From contig CALWCD010000009.1 in NCBI GenBank assembly GCA_944376265.1, positions 1-45,923 of the forward strand: a stretch of DNA of 45,923 nucleotides, given 5' to 3'. Positions 32,141 to 39,921 of this stretch are shown here, piece after piece (the stretch's first letter is position 1; the number at the start of each line of letters is the position of its first letter). Source of the DNA: an uncultured Clostridia bacterium (GTDB lineage: Bacteria > Bacillota > Clostridia > Oscillospirales > Acutalibacteraceae). A program made the position numbers and the translations under genes. Under the pieces are notes generated by a model that saw nothing but the letters and a program-made list of their open reading frames with translations, did not search any database and was not told the origin of the DNA.

Positions 32141-32170
32141 GGGAGAAAACGTGAAAAGGGAGGCAGAACC

Positions 32171-32641
32171 GTGAAATATACCCTATCTGTGCTGGTGGAG
32201 AACCAACCCGGCGTGCTGAGCAAGGTGGTGAGCCTGTTCGCCCGGCGGGGGTACAACATCGACAGCCTGGCGGTGGGCACCACGGAGGACACCACCATGT
32301 CCCGGATGACCATTGTGGGGGAGGGAGACGACCACATTCTGGAGCAGGTGGAGAAGCAGCTGAACAAGGTGATCCCGGTGATCAAGGTGCGGTCCCTGGG
32401 GCCGGACGCGGTGACGGCGGAGCTGCTGCTGGTGAAGGTGGCCTGCGACCCCCAGACGCTGGGGAAGGTCAACCAGATCGCCGCCCTGATGAAGGCGGAG
32501 GTGGCGGACGTGTCCAAGGCCACGGTGACTCTCCGCTTTGCCGGGGAGCACGACAAATGCGAGACACTCTGCGACCTGTTGCGTCCCTACGGCATTCGGG
32601 AGATCTCCCGCACCGGGGTCATTGCCCTGGAGCGGGGCTGA
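32171..32641 (+). CDS. ilvN: Acetolactate synthase, small (regulatory) subunit
   Basis: The 156 residues have an N-terminal ACT domain (KYTLSVLVENQPGVLSKVVSLFARRGYNIDSLAVG) that binds valine for feedback control, and the C-terminal small-subunit domain (ELLLVKVACDPQTLGKVNQIAALMKAEVADVSK). The GTG at 32171 is chosen as start, with GGGAGG upstream. It pairs with the large subunit just upstream and ends the run at a strong terminator. It would be called ilvH in some naming schemes. Confidence 0.94.
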   Translation: MKYTLSVLVENQPGVLSKVVSLFARRGYNIDSLAVGTTEDTTMSRMTIVGEGDDHILEQVEKQLNKVIPVIKVRSLGPDAVTAELLLVKVACDPQTLGKVNQIAALMKAEVADVSKATVTLRFAGEHDKCETLCDLLRPYGIREISRTGVIALERG

Positions 32642-32656
32642 GCCTTACAAAGAGAA

Positions 32657-32691
32657 ACAGGACCATCCCGGCGGGGACGGTCCTGTTTTTT
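32657..32691. terminator. Terminator after ilvN, shared with the AI-2E-family gene
   Basis: ACAGGACC (32657-32664) pairs with GGTCCTGT (32679-32686), followed by TTTTT. It extends to the stop codon of the convergent gene. Confidence 0.88.
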
Positions 32692-33940
32692 ATGGGGTGG
32701 CAGGCGGTTCTTCCGGAGGGGCAGGTTCTTCCGGCTCTTCTTCCGGAAGGGGGAAGGGAGGATCCACCGGGTCGATGGATTTGTTCCGCAGCCTGGTCCG
32801 CACCGAGGTGCGCAGCAGCCGGTAGATCACCGCTGTGGCAGGGGTGCCGAAGAGGATGCCGGGAACCCCCAGCACGCCGCCCCAGAACACCACCGCGAAG
32901 AGCGTCCACACAGGGGGCAGCCCAATGGAGGAGCCCACCACCCGGGGATAGATCAGGTTTCCCTCCACCTGCTGGAGGATCAGCAGGAAGATGAGGAAGA
33001 TGAGGGCGTCGATGGGGTGGACCAGCAGCAGGATAATCACTCCCACAATGGCTCCCAGATAGGCGCCCAGAATGGGGATCAAGGCGCCCAGAGCCACCAC
33101 GGAGGAGATCAGCAGGGCGTAGTCCAGCTGGAGAAGGCTCATGCCCACATAGCACAGGGAGCCCAGAATGACGCACTCGGTGAGCTGGCCCCGGATAAAG
33201 TTGAAGAACACCTTGTTGGTCAGCGAGCCGATCTGGCCGATTTTCCGGGCGGTGGTTTTGGGGAGGAAGGCCAGCAGGGTGGATTTCACCCCCCGCAGCA
33301 GCTTCTCCTTGTTGGTGAGCATGTAGATGGAGAAGATGAACCCCATCACCGCGGTGAACAAACCCGAAGCCACGTTGATGGTGACCCCCACCAGGGAGGA
33401 GACAAACTCGGTGGTCATGGAGGCCACGCTGGCAAGCAGAGTGGACCAGCTGAAGCCCTTCAAAAACTCCTGGATGAAGGTCAGGTCGTTTTCCGCGGCG
33501 AACCGGGTGAGCCAGGCAACCGTGTTGTTGTAATAGACCGGCACATTTGCCTGGGCCGTCTCCGCCAGCACCCCCATGGACTCAATGAGGCCGGGGATGA
33601 TAAACGCCACGATAAACGCGATGACAAGAGCCACCACCACATAGGCCAGAGTTACCGCCAAAGGCCTGCGGACCCTGTTCCACAGCTTGGAGGTGGATTT
33701 TTGAAAGGGCTTGAAGGCGATGTCCTCAAAGAAGTGGACAAACACGTTCAGAATGTAGGCCAGAATAATGCCGTAAAACACCGGAGCCACAGTGGCCATC
33801 CCCGTGCAGAGCACCCCCCACACCTGGTCGAATTTCATCAGGATGAGGATCAGCACCGCGGCGAAGGTGAGCAGGATGATGCCGTTGCGAAGCACCTGTT
33901 TCTCATCCCGCAGACGGATGCCCAGTTCTCGAAAGCGCAT
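32690..33940 (-). CDS. AI-2E family transporter (UPF0118-type permease)
   Basis: A membrane protein of 416 residues with about eight helices, including ILLTFAAVLILILMKF and PLAVTLAYVVVALVIAFIVAF. The central amphipathic region (about 140-190) and the conserved FFNFIRGQLTECVILGSLCYVGM and PILGAYLGAIVGVIILLL segments are typical of the family. The C-terminus is a Pro/Glu-rich tail (PEEEPEEPAPPEEP). Known members export or import diverse small solutes, including ions and autoinducer 2, so no substrate can be given. It starts 13 bases after the glycerol-1-phosphate dehydrogenase-like gene and is probably in the same transcript. Confidence 0.86.
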   Translation of the reverse strand: MRFRELGIRLRDEKQVLRNGIILLTFAAVLILILMKFDQVWGVLCTGMATVAPVFYGIILAYILNVFVHFFEDIAFKPFQKSTSKLWNRVRRPLAVTLAYVVVALVIAFIVAFIIPGLIESMGVLAETAQANVPVYYNNTVAWLTRFAAENDLTFIQEFLKGFSWSTLLASVASMTTEFVSSLVGVTINVASGLFTAVMGFIFSIYMLTNKEKLLRGVKSTLLAFLPKTTARKIGQIGSLTNKVFFNFIRGQLTECVILGSLCYVGMSLLQLDYALLISSVVALGALIPILGAYLGAIVGVIILLLVHPIDALIFLIFLLILQQVEGNLIYPRVVGSSIGLPPVWTLFAVVFWGGVLGVPGILFGTPATAVIYRLLRTSVRTRLRNKSIDPVDPPFPLPEEEPEEPAPPEEPPATP

Positions 33941-33953
33941 GGTATCCCTTCTT

Positions 33954-35126
33954 TCAGGTATTGTAGAAGCGGTTGGTCAGCTCCACGGCGCAGGCGGAAA
34001 GCAGGCCCTTGCTGTCCATAAACCGGAGAATGGTAAACCGGTCCCGCATCTTCATGGCGTGGAGCAGAGCCTCCAGGCACAGGTCCCGGCGAATGCCCAG
34101 GTCCTTGGGGCTTACGGTGGAGCCGGCGGCCTCCAGGCAGGCCACAATCTTGTCCTTGTCCGGGGGAGTGAAGCCCTCGGGCAGCTCCTTTTCAGCCAGC
34201 TCATACAGGCTGGCGGAGACCACCGCGGCGGACCCTACCGCGTTGCCGTGAAGGGGATGCTCTTCGCCGCGCTTCAGGGCGTCCATCTCCCAGTAGTGGG
34301 CCATGTGGTGCTCCGCGCCGGAAGCGGGGCGGGAGTTGCCCACCAGACCCATGGCCACGCCGGAGAGAATCAGCGCTTCGGTGACGGCTTCCACCGCCTG
34401 GGGGTCCCGCTGGGCCAGGCCCTTGGCGTTTTCCGCGCACTTCTCCAGGGCCCGCTCCACCAGCGTGGCAGCCTCCTCGCAGTAGTATTCCCCAAACAGC
34501 TGCCGGGATAACCGCCAGTCGCACAGGGCGGTGTACTTGCCGATAATGTCCCCGAAGCCGGCGGTGAGCATGGGCATGGGGGCGTCCTTCATAATGTCCA
34601 CGTCCGCCACAATGGCCTTGGGGTACACCGCGGGCAGGGTGGTCTTGATGCCGTCCAGGATCATGGGGGACACGGTGGAGGCGTAGCCGTCCATGGAGGG
34701 GGCGGTGGCGGCGATCACATAGGGCACGCCGGTGCGGGCGCTGAGGTACTTGGTCAGGTCGTTGAGGGTGCCGGAGCCCACCGCCAGCAGCATGTCGTCC
34801 TGGCGGTCCATTTTGGCCAGGGCGGAACCCAGAGCGTACTCGTTGGGCACCAGAGGTGTCTCGGTCTGGAACAGCCGCATGTGGTAGGGAAGGCCTGCCT
34901 CTTTCAGCAGCTCTTCCACCTGACGCCCTGCCGCCTCATAGGTGTAGTTGTCGGCCAGCAGGAAAATGCGGGTGGCGCCCAGGTCTTTCAGGATCTCAGG
35001 CAGCTCCTTCAGGCAGCCGCTGCCCACCTGAATGGCCTGAATGTCCACCTTGTGGGTTCTTCCGCAGGAGCAGGGGTATTCCAGCCCCGCCAGTTCTTTG
35101 ATGGGTCTTTCCCAGATTTTTGCCAT
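33954..35126 (-). CDS. sn-Glycerol-1-phosphate dehydrogenase-like (AraM/EgsA family)
   Basis: The 390 residues belong to the iron/zinc-dependent alcohol dehydrogenase superfamily. NAD-binding GSGTLNDLTKYLSARTG and the ATAPSMDGYASTVSPM block match AraM of Bacillus and archaeal EgsA. Metal ligands are likely in AGFGDIIGKYTALCDW (Asp), GAEHHMAHYWE (His) and PLHGNAVG (His). In archaea this enzyme makes glycerol 1-phosphate for membrane lipids; in Bacillus, AraM feeds a heptaprenylglyceryl phosphate of unclear role. No PcrB-like prenyltransferase is in the window. GAGGAGG lies upstream of the start. Confidence 0.86.
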   Translation of the reverse strand: MAKIWERPIKELAGLEYPCSCGRTHKVDIQAIQVGSGCLKELPEILKDLGATRIFLLADNYTYEAAGRQVEELLKEAGLPYHMRLFQTETPLVPNEYALGSALAKMDRQDDMLLAVGSGTLNDLTKYLSARTGVPYVIAATAPSMDGYASTVSPMILDGIKTTLPAVYPKAIVADVDIMKDAPMPMLTAGFGDIIGKYTALCDWRLSRQLFGEYYCEEAATLVERALEKCAENAKGLAQRDPQAVEAVTEALILSGVAMGLVGNSRPASGAEHHMAHYWEMDALKRGEEHPLHGNAVGSAAVVSASLYELAEKELPEGFTPPDKDKIVACLEAAGSTVSPKDLGIRRDLCLEALLHAMKMRDRFTILRFMDSKGLLSACAVELTNRFYNT

Positions 35127-35172
35127 GGTTTGACTCCTCCTCGTTACAATTCCATTTGTGAAAAATGTTCCA

Positions 35173-35565
35173 TTATGTTTTCTTTACAAAAACGTTGTGG
35201 CATTTTTGGCAGGTCACCTGAATTTTCCCCTTGCCCCGGGGCGCCCGAAGGCGCTGCTTGCAACGGGGACAGCGGAAATATTTGTAATGCTTCCTCTCCC
35301 GGAAGCGGGTGACCTGAAACTTGAACCAGTTCTCCACCGGGGTCCAGAAGCGAAGAAACGCGTGGTATTCCCGCTGGCGGGCGGCGTGGTTCCGGGAGAA
35401 CATGCGGAACAGCACATAGATGAAAATGGCGTCCGCCACCAGAGCCAGAGGCCAGAAAAAGCTGCCTGCCACCGACAGGATCAGGGCGATCACCAGCAGG
35501 AACAGGCTGAATTTATCGCCGCCGTAGCGGCCGTACATGAATTGCTGAAACTTTTGCAGCAGCAA
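35173..35565 (-). CDS. Small membrane protein with zinc ribbon
   Basis: The 130 residues have an N-terminal LLLQKFQQFMYGRYGGDKFS followed by two adjacent hydrophobic segments (about 23-60), a basic amphipathic stretch, and a C-terminal four-cysteine ribbon FRCPRCKQRLRAP...CQKCHNVF. I put the start at TTG 35565 (AAGGA upstream) because the promoter at 35624-35652 lies past any earlier start. An ATG at 35538 is the alternative. Similar proteins (MYGRYG motif, zinc ribbon) seem common in this clade, but I know of no assigned function. Confidence 0.72.
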   Translation of the reverse strand: MLLQKFQQFMYGRYGGDKFSLFLLVIALILSVAGSFFWPLALVADAIFIYVLFRMFSRNHAARQREYHAFLRFWTPVENWFKFQVTRFRERKHYKYFRCPRCKQRLRAPRGKGKIQVTCQKCHNVFVKKT

Positions 35566-35623
35566 GAAGGACACATCCTTTCCAAGAATGAAGCGCTGAA
35601 AACGTTCTGCCGCGCTATCTTTC

Positions 35624-35652
35624 AGTATACCGGCTGGGCGGGAATTTTTCAA
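35624..35652 (-). promoter_or_regulatory. Promoter of the zinc-ribbon gene
   Basis: On the minus strand TTGAAA (35652-35647), a 17-bp spacer and TATACT (35629-35624). The predicted transcript start is near 35617. Confidence 0.78.
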
Positions 35653-35718
35653 CGGTGAAGGCAGAGCTTTTACGATAAATTTACATTTGGCTCCTCCTCC
35701 TAAAACATGACTCCGGCC

Positions 35719-35748
35719 TTGCCAAACAGGCAGCCGCTGGGATATAAT
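35719..35748 (+). promoter_or_regulatory. Promoter of the aldo/keto reductase gene
   Basis: TTGCCA at 35719-35724, an 18-bp spacer and TATAAT at 35743-35748, about 60 bases before the start. Confidence 0.68.
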
Positions 35749-35807
35749 GCCAGTAGAAACGTCCGCCGGGGAAGCCGGGAAAGGGACGCAACAAGGAGGA
35801 GCGGTTT

Positions 35808-36953
35808 ATGCGGTATCGTCAGTTGGGAAACACCGGGCTGCAGGTCAGCGAGATCGGCCTGGGTGGAGAGTGGCTGGAGCGGCACAATCAGCAGGAGGTT
35901 CAGCAGGTGGTGGCCCGCTGCCAGGAGCTGGGGGTCAACATTCTGGACTGCTGGATGTCCGAGCCCAATGTGCGCAGCAATCTGGGAAAGGCACTCCGGG
36001 GCAGCCGGGAGAAGTGGGTGATCCAGGGGCATTTCGGGTCCACCTGGCAGGAGGGCCAGTACGTCCGCACCCGGGAGCTGGACAAGGTGCAAGCTGCTTT
36101 CCAGGACTTGCTGGACCGGCTGGAAACGAACTACATCGACCTGGGGATGATCCACTTTGTGGACAGCGAGGAGGAGTTCCACCAGGTGATGGAGGGAGAG
36201 TTTCTGGCCTACGTGAAGAGCCAGAAGGAGCAGGGGGTGATCCGCCACATCGGCATGAGCACCCACAACCCCAAGGTGGCCAAGCTGGCTGCTCTTTCCG
36301 GGGAGGTGGAGATGCTGCTGTTCAGCGTGAACCCCGCCTTTGACCTGCTGCCTCCCAGCGAGGACCTGAACGTGTACTTCGCGGAGAACTACCAGGAGGG
36401 CCTGGGCGGCATCGACCCGGAACGGGCGGAGCTTTACAAGCTGTGCGAGCAGCGGGGCGTGGGCCTTACGGTGATGAAGGGCTATGCGGGCGGCCGGCTG
36501 TTTTCGGAACAGGGGTCCCCCTTCGGCGTGGCCCTGACCCCGGTGCAGTGTATTCACTACGCCCTCACCCGGCCGGCGGTGGCCAGCATCCTGGTGGGGT
36601 GCGAAACCCCGGAGCAGGTGGAGGCGGCCGCGGCTTACGAGACCTCCACCCAGGAGCAGCGGGATTACGCCAGCGTGCTGGCAAAAGCCCCTCACCACGC
36701 CTATTCCGGTCAGTGCACCTACTGCGGCCACTGTGCCCCCTGCCCAGCGGAGATCGACATTGCCATGGTGAACAAGCTCTACGACCTGGCCACCATGCAG
36801 GACCAGGTGCCCCCTACGGTGAAAGCTCACTACCAGGCCCTGGGAACCACCGCCGCGGCCTGTATCGCCTGCGGCAGCTGCGAGACCCGCTGTCCCTTCG
36901 GCGTGCAGGTGGTGGACCGCATGGCCCGGGCCAAGGTGCTGCTGGACTCTTGA
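35808..36953 (+). CDS. Aldo/keto reductase with ferredoxin-type C-terminal domain
   Basis: The 381 residues are a TIM-barrel aldo/keto reductase (1-290; MRYRQLGNTGLQVSEIGLGG, NYIDLGMIHFVDS, IRHIGMSTHNP, VGLTVMKGYAGG, ASILVGCETPEQVE). It is fused to two cysteine clusters: CTYCGHCAPCP at about 303-313 and CIACGSCETRCP at about 351-362. Each could bind a 4Fe-4S cluster. Such fused reductases are common in anaerobes; the substrate is unknown, and electrons may pass via the clusters rather than NADPH. The fold's second strand reads NILDCWMSEP, where a Tyr-containing motif is usual. It stands alone with its own promoter. Confidence 0.85.
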   Translation: MRYRQLGNTGLQVSEIGLGGEWLERHNQQEVQQVVARCQELGVNILDCWMSEPNVRSNLGKALRGSREKWVIQGHFGSTWQEGQYVRTRELDKVQAAFQDLLDRLETNYIDLGMIHFVDSEEEFHQVMEGEFLAYVKSQKEQGVIRHIGMSTHNPKVAKLAALSGEVEMLLFSVNPAFDLLPPSEDLNVYFAENYQEGLGGIDPERAELYKLCEQRGVGLTVMKGYAGGRLFSEQGSPFGVALTPVQCIHYALTRPAVASILVGCETPEQVEAAAAYETSTQEQRDYASVLAKAPHHAYSGQCTYCGHCAPCPAEIDIAMVNKLYDLATMQDQVPPTVKAHYQALGTTAAACIACGSCETRCPFGVQVVDRMARAKVLLDS

Positions 36954-37008
36954 GAATAATGCAAAAATACGGGGGAATAGTAGGTTGTAAGAGGGATGTC
37001 ATAAAACG

Positions 37009-37059
37009 AGAATGATTCTTAAAAATTCCCTTGACATTTGATAACACAGGGGTTATACT
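37009..37059 (+). promoter_or_regulatory. Rubrerythrin promoter with upstream palindrome
   Basis: TTGACA at 37031-37036, a 17-bp spacer and TATACT at 37054-37059. Ahead of the -35, AGAATGATTCT (37009-37019) is a perfect 5-1-5 palindrome, resembling the core of PerR/Fur boxes (AATNATT). A second inverted repeat ATAAC/GTTAT sits inside the spacer (37041-37056). Confidence 0.65.
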
Positions 37060-37111
37060 AATTCCAGAATCTCCCAGAAACCACACCGTAAAACAAAAAG
37101 GAGGAACTGTT

Positions 37112-37651
37112 ATGCCAGAACTGAAGGGCTCTAAGACCGAAGCCAACCTGATGACCGCTTTCGCCGGGGAATCCCAGGCGCGGAACAAGTACACCTACTA
37201 CGCCTCCAAGGCTAAAAAGGATGGCTATGTGCAGATCGCCAACCTGTTTGAGGAGACCGCCAACAACGAGAAAGAGCACGCCAAGATCTGGTTCAAGCTG
37301 CTCCACGGCGGCATTGGCGACACCATCGACAACCTGAAGGACGCCGCTGCCGGCGAAAACTACGAGTGGACCGACATGTACGCCGGTTTCGCCAAGACCG
37401 CCCGGGAAGAGGGCTTCGACCACATTGCCGACCTGTTCGAGGGCGTGGCCAAGATTGAGAAGGAGCACGAGGAGCGTTACCTGAAGCTGGTCCAGAACCT
37501 GGAAGAGGGCCTTGTGTTCTCCCGGGATGGGGACGTGATCTGGCAGTGCTCCAACTGCGGCCACATCGTCATTGGCAAGAAGGCTCCCGAGGTATGCCCT
37601 GTATGTGCCCATCCTCAGGCCTATTTCCAGATTAAAGCCGAGAACTATTGA
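37112..37651 (+). CDS. rbr: Rubrerythrin
   Basis: A non-haem di-iron peroxidase that reduces hydrogen peroxide in anaerobes, cytoplasmic. The 179 residues have a four-helix di-iron domain ([40 protein letters not shown]; Glu and His ligands present) and a C-terminal rubredoxin-type iron site with two pairs of cysteines (WQCSNCG...CPVCAHP). It lacks nothing expected. AAAGGAGG precedes the ATG. Single-gene unit with its own promoter and terminator, probably peroxide controlled (see promoter). Confidence 0.95.
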   Translation: MPELKGSKTEANLMTAFAGESQARNKYTYYASKAKKDGYVQIANLFEETANNEKEHAKIWFKLLHGGIGDTIDNLKDAAAGENYEWTDMYAGFAKTAREEGFDHIADLFEGVAKIEKEHEERYLKLVQNLEEGLVFSRDGDVIWQCSNCGHIVIGKKAPEVCPVCAHPQAYFQIKAENY

Positions 37652-37666
37652 GTTTCCCGCTCATAA

Positions 37667-37702
37667 AAAATCCTCCGGAAGAGAGCTCCGGAGGATTTTT
37701 TT
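37667..37702 (+). terminator. Terminator after rubrerythrin
   Basis: AAAATCCTCCGGA pairs with TCCGGAGGATTTT around a short loop, followed by a run of T. Confidence 0.88.
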
Positions 37703-37732
37703 GTGTTCCAGCAATCTCCAAAAGATTTCCTC

Positions 37733-37780
37733 TTGCATTTTACGAACGGTTGTTCTATAATGATATCGAACGGTTATTCG
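37733..37780 (+). promoter_or_regulatory. Promoter with two LexA (DinR-type) boxes, SOS-controlled
   Basis: TTGCAT at 37733-37738, a 17-bp spacer and TATAAT at 37756-37761. CGAACGGTTGTTCT at 37743-37756 fills the spacer and touches the -10. CGAACGGTTATTCG at 37767-37780 lies over the transcript start. Each differs from the Firmicute LexA consensus CGAACNNNNGTTCG by one base. The boxes are 24 bp apart centre to centre, just over two helix turns. Confidence 0.82.
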
Positions 37781-37824
37781 ATAAAAGGCGGGGAACGGCA
37801 GGGGCGCTGCCCCGGGGAGGAACT

Positions 37825-39150
37825 ATGGACCTGATGGAGAAATTGGAGATCTTGACGGACGCTGCCAAGTACGATGTGGCCTGCACCTCCAGCGGGGTGG
37901 ACCGGGCCGGGCAGAAGGGGGTTCTGGGCAACGCGGTGAAGGCGGGGATCTGCCACAGCTTCGCCGCCGACGGCAGGTGCATCTCCCTGTTGAAGGTGCT
38001 GATGAGCAACGACTGCGCCTTCGACTGCGCTTACTGCGTCAACCGCCGCACCGCCGACTGCCGGCGGGCCACCTTCACCCCGGAGGAGCTCTGCCGGCTG
38101 ACCATGGAGTTTTACCGGCGCAACTACATTGAGGGGCTGTTTCTCAGTTCGGCGGTGGTGGGCAGCCCCGACGCCACCTGCGAGCGGATGCTGGCGGTGC
38201 TGAAACGGCTGCGGGAGGAGTGCCGGTTCGGCGGGTACGTCCACGTAAAGGCCATCCCTGGGGCCTCCCGGGAGCTGATCTGGCAGCTGGGGCTGTACGC
38301 CGACAGGATGAGCGTGAACATCGAGCTGCCCAGTCAGCAGAGCTTGAAGCTGCTGGCCCCTCAGAAGAGCAAGGAGAAAATCCTGTCCCCCATGGGGCTC
38401 ATCCGGGACGGCATCGCGGAGAACAGCAAAGCCCTCTCCACCTACCGCCACGCGCCCCGGTTTGTGCCCGCCGGCCAGTCCACCCAGATGATTGTGGGAG
38501 CCACTCCGGAAAGCGACCGGCAGATCCTGCGGCTCACAGAGGGACTGTACCAGAAGTATGGGCTGAAACGGGTGTTTTTCTCCGCCTATATGCCGGTGGT
38601 GGGAGACCGGAACCTGCCCGCCCTGGGAACGCCTCCCCCGCTGCTGCGGGAGCACCGGCTGTACCAGGCGGACTGGCTGCTGCGGTTTTACGGGTTTTCC
38701 GCCCGGGAGATCCTGGACGAGGAGGCCCCCAATTTCGACCCCCTGCTGGACCCCAAGTGCAACTGGGCGGTGCGGCACATGGAGTTGTTCCCGGTGGAGG
38801 TGAACCGGGCACCGTACGAGATGCTGCTGCGGGTGCCGGGCATCGGGGTGAAGAGCGCCAAGCGCATCCGGGCCGCCAGGCGGTACGCTCAGCTGGACCT
38901 TGACGCCCTGAAAAAGCTGGGGGTGGTGCTGAAGCGCGCCAGGTTTTTCCTGACCTGCCAGGGAAAGAGCTTGTCCCCTCTGCCCACGGATGACCCCCAG
39001 GTGGTGGCGGGGGTTCTCCGGGAGGGGTCGGCGTTTCACCGCACCCAGCTGGAAGGGGATGCCGGTCCCCTGCTGAAAGGCCCGGAACAGCTCTCTCTGT
39101 TTGCCCCTACAAAGGAGGATCGACTGCAATGCCTTACCGGACAGATTTGA
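37825..39150 (+). CDS. Putative DNA modification/repair radical SAM protein with helix-hairpin-helix
   Basis: The 441 residues have the radical SAM cluster motif CAFDCAYC (Cys64, Cys68, Cys71) in a TIM-barrel-type domain, and a C-terminal helix-hairpin-helix RVPGIGVKSAKRIRAAR near 334-351, which typically binds DNA. It fits the family often called putative DNA modification/repair radical SAM protein (TIGR03916, recalled). The exact reaction is not established. The ATG at 37825 has GGGGAGG upstream; the longer frame crosses the promoter. It overlaps the following DUF4130-type gene by 22 bp, and LexA boxes lie in the promoter, so induction by DNA damage is expected. Confidence 0.87.
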   Translation: MDLMEKLEILTDAAKYDVACTSSGVDRAGQKGVLGNAVKAGICHSFAADGRCISLLKVLMSNDCAFDCAYCVNRRTADCRRATFTPEELCRLTMEFYRRNYIEGLFLSSAVVGSPDATCERMLAVLKRLREECRFGGYVHVKAIPGASRELIWQLGLYADRMSVNIELPSQQSLKLLAPQKSKEKILSPMGLIRDGIAENSKALSTYRHAPRFVPAGQSTQMIVGATPESDRQILRLTEGLYQKYGLKRVFFSAYMPVVGDRNLPALGTPPPLLREHRLYQADWLLRFYGFSAREILDEEAPNFDPLLDPKCNWAVRHMELFPVEVNRAPYEMLLRVPGIGVKSAKRIRAARRYAQLDLDALKKLGVVLKRARFFLTCQGKSLSPLPTDDPQVVAGVLREGSAFHRTQLEGDAGPLLKGPEQLSLFAPTKEDRLQCLTGQI

Positions 39151-39887
39151 TCTACCGCTACGACGGTTCCTACCAGGGATTCCTCTGCTGTGTCTTTGAG
39201 TGCTTCCGGGCAAAGGAGCTGCCGGCGGGGATCCGGTCCTGGGAGGAGGACCAGCAAAGCCTGTTCGGCTTGAAGGAGATTGCCACCCGGCAGGACCTGG
39301 CGGAGCGGGTGGAGCGGTCCATCCCCCGGAAGATCTCCCCCCAGGCCCTGCGGCTGGTGCGGGAGGGGTTCCTCACCTGCCTGCCGGACCGGGAAATGGC
39401 CCTGCTGCGGTTTCTGCTTCTGGGGTACAAGGTGGGAGGGAAGGTGACCAAGCTCACCACCCACCCGGTGGTCCACGTGTTGGAGAAAGGGGTTCTCACC
39501 CTGCGCAACGAGGCCCACCACACCCTGGAGTTTCTCCGGTTTTCCGATACGGGAGAGTTTTTGGCGGCCCGAGTGGCTCCCCGCAACCGAGTGCTGCCCT
39601 TGGTGGCCCCTCATTTCTGCGACCGGCTTCCCAGCGAGAATTTTGTCATCTACGACGGCACCCACGGCATGGGGTTTCTCCACCGGGCGGACACGCCCGG
39701 GGAATTCTTCCAGGCGGACCAGGTGGAGCTTCCCCCGCCCTCGGAAGCGGAACGCCGCTGGCGGGAGCTGTGGAAGGCCTTCTACCGCACCATTGAGGTG
39801 GAGGGGAGGGAAAACCACGCCCTCCGGTGGAACCTGTGCCCCAAGCGTTACTGGCCCCTGATGACGGAGCTGGAGGACAGCCTGTAG
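39129..39887 (+). CDS. DUF4130-type DNA-metabolism protein, partner of the radical SAM protein
   Basis: The 252 residues begin with a Tyr-rich segment (LIYRYDGSYQGFLCCVFECF) and contain KISPQALRLVREGFLTC, LLLGYKVGGKVTKLTTHPVV and THGMGFLH, all typical of the family called probable DNA metabolism protein (TIGR03915/DUF4130, recalled). This family is almost always found beside the radical SAM partner. Sequence alone does not show the chemistry; some relatives are fused to uracil-DNA-glycosylase-like domains (family knowledge). Start at 39129, inside the end of the upstream gene, implies coupled translation and a shared SOS promoter. Confidence 0.85.
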   Translation: MPYRTDLIYRYDGSYQGFLCCVFECFRAKELPAGIRSWEEDQQSLFGLKEIATRQDLAERVERSIPRKISPQALRLVREGFLTCLPDREMALLRFLLLGYKVGGKVTKLTTHPVVHVLEKGVLTLRNEAHHTLEFLRFSDTGEFLAARVAPRNRVLPLVAPHFCDRLPSENFVIYDGTHGMGFLHRADTPGEFFQADQVELPPPSEAERRWRELWKAFYRTIEVEGRENHALRWNLCPKRYWPLMTELEDSL

Positions 39888-39921
39888 GCAGGGGAATTCC
39901 GGGAGGACACCCTTGCTTCTC

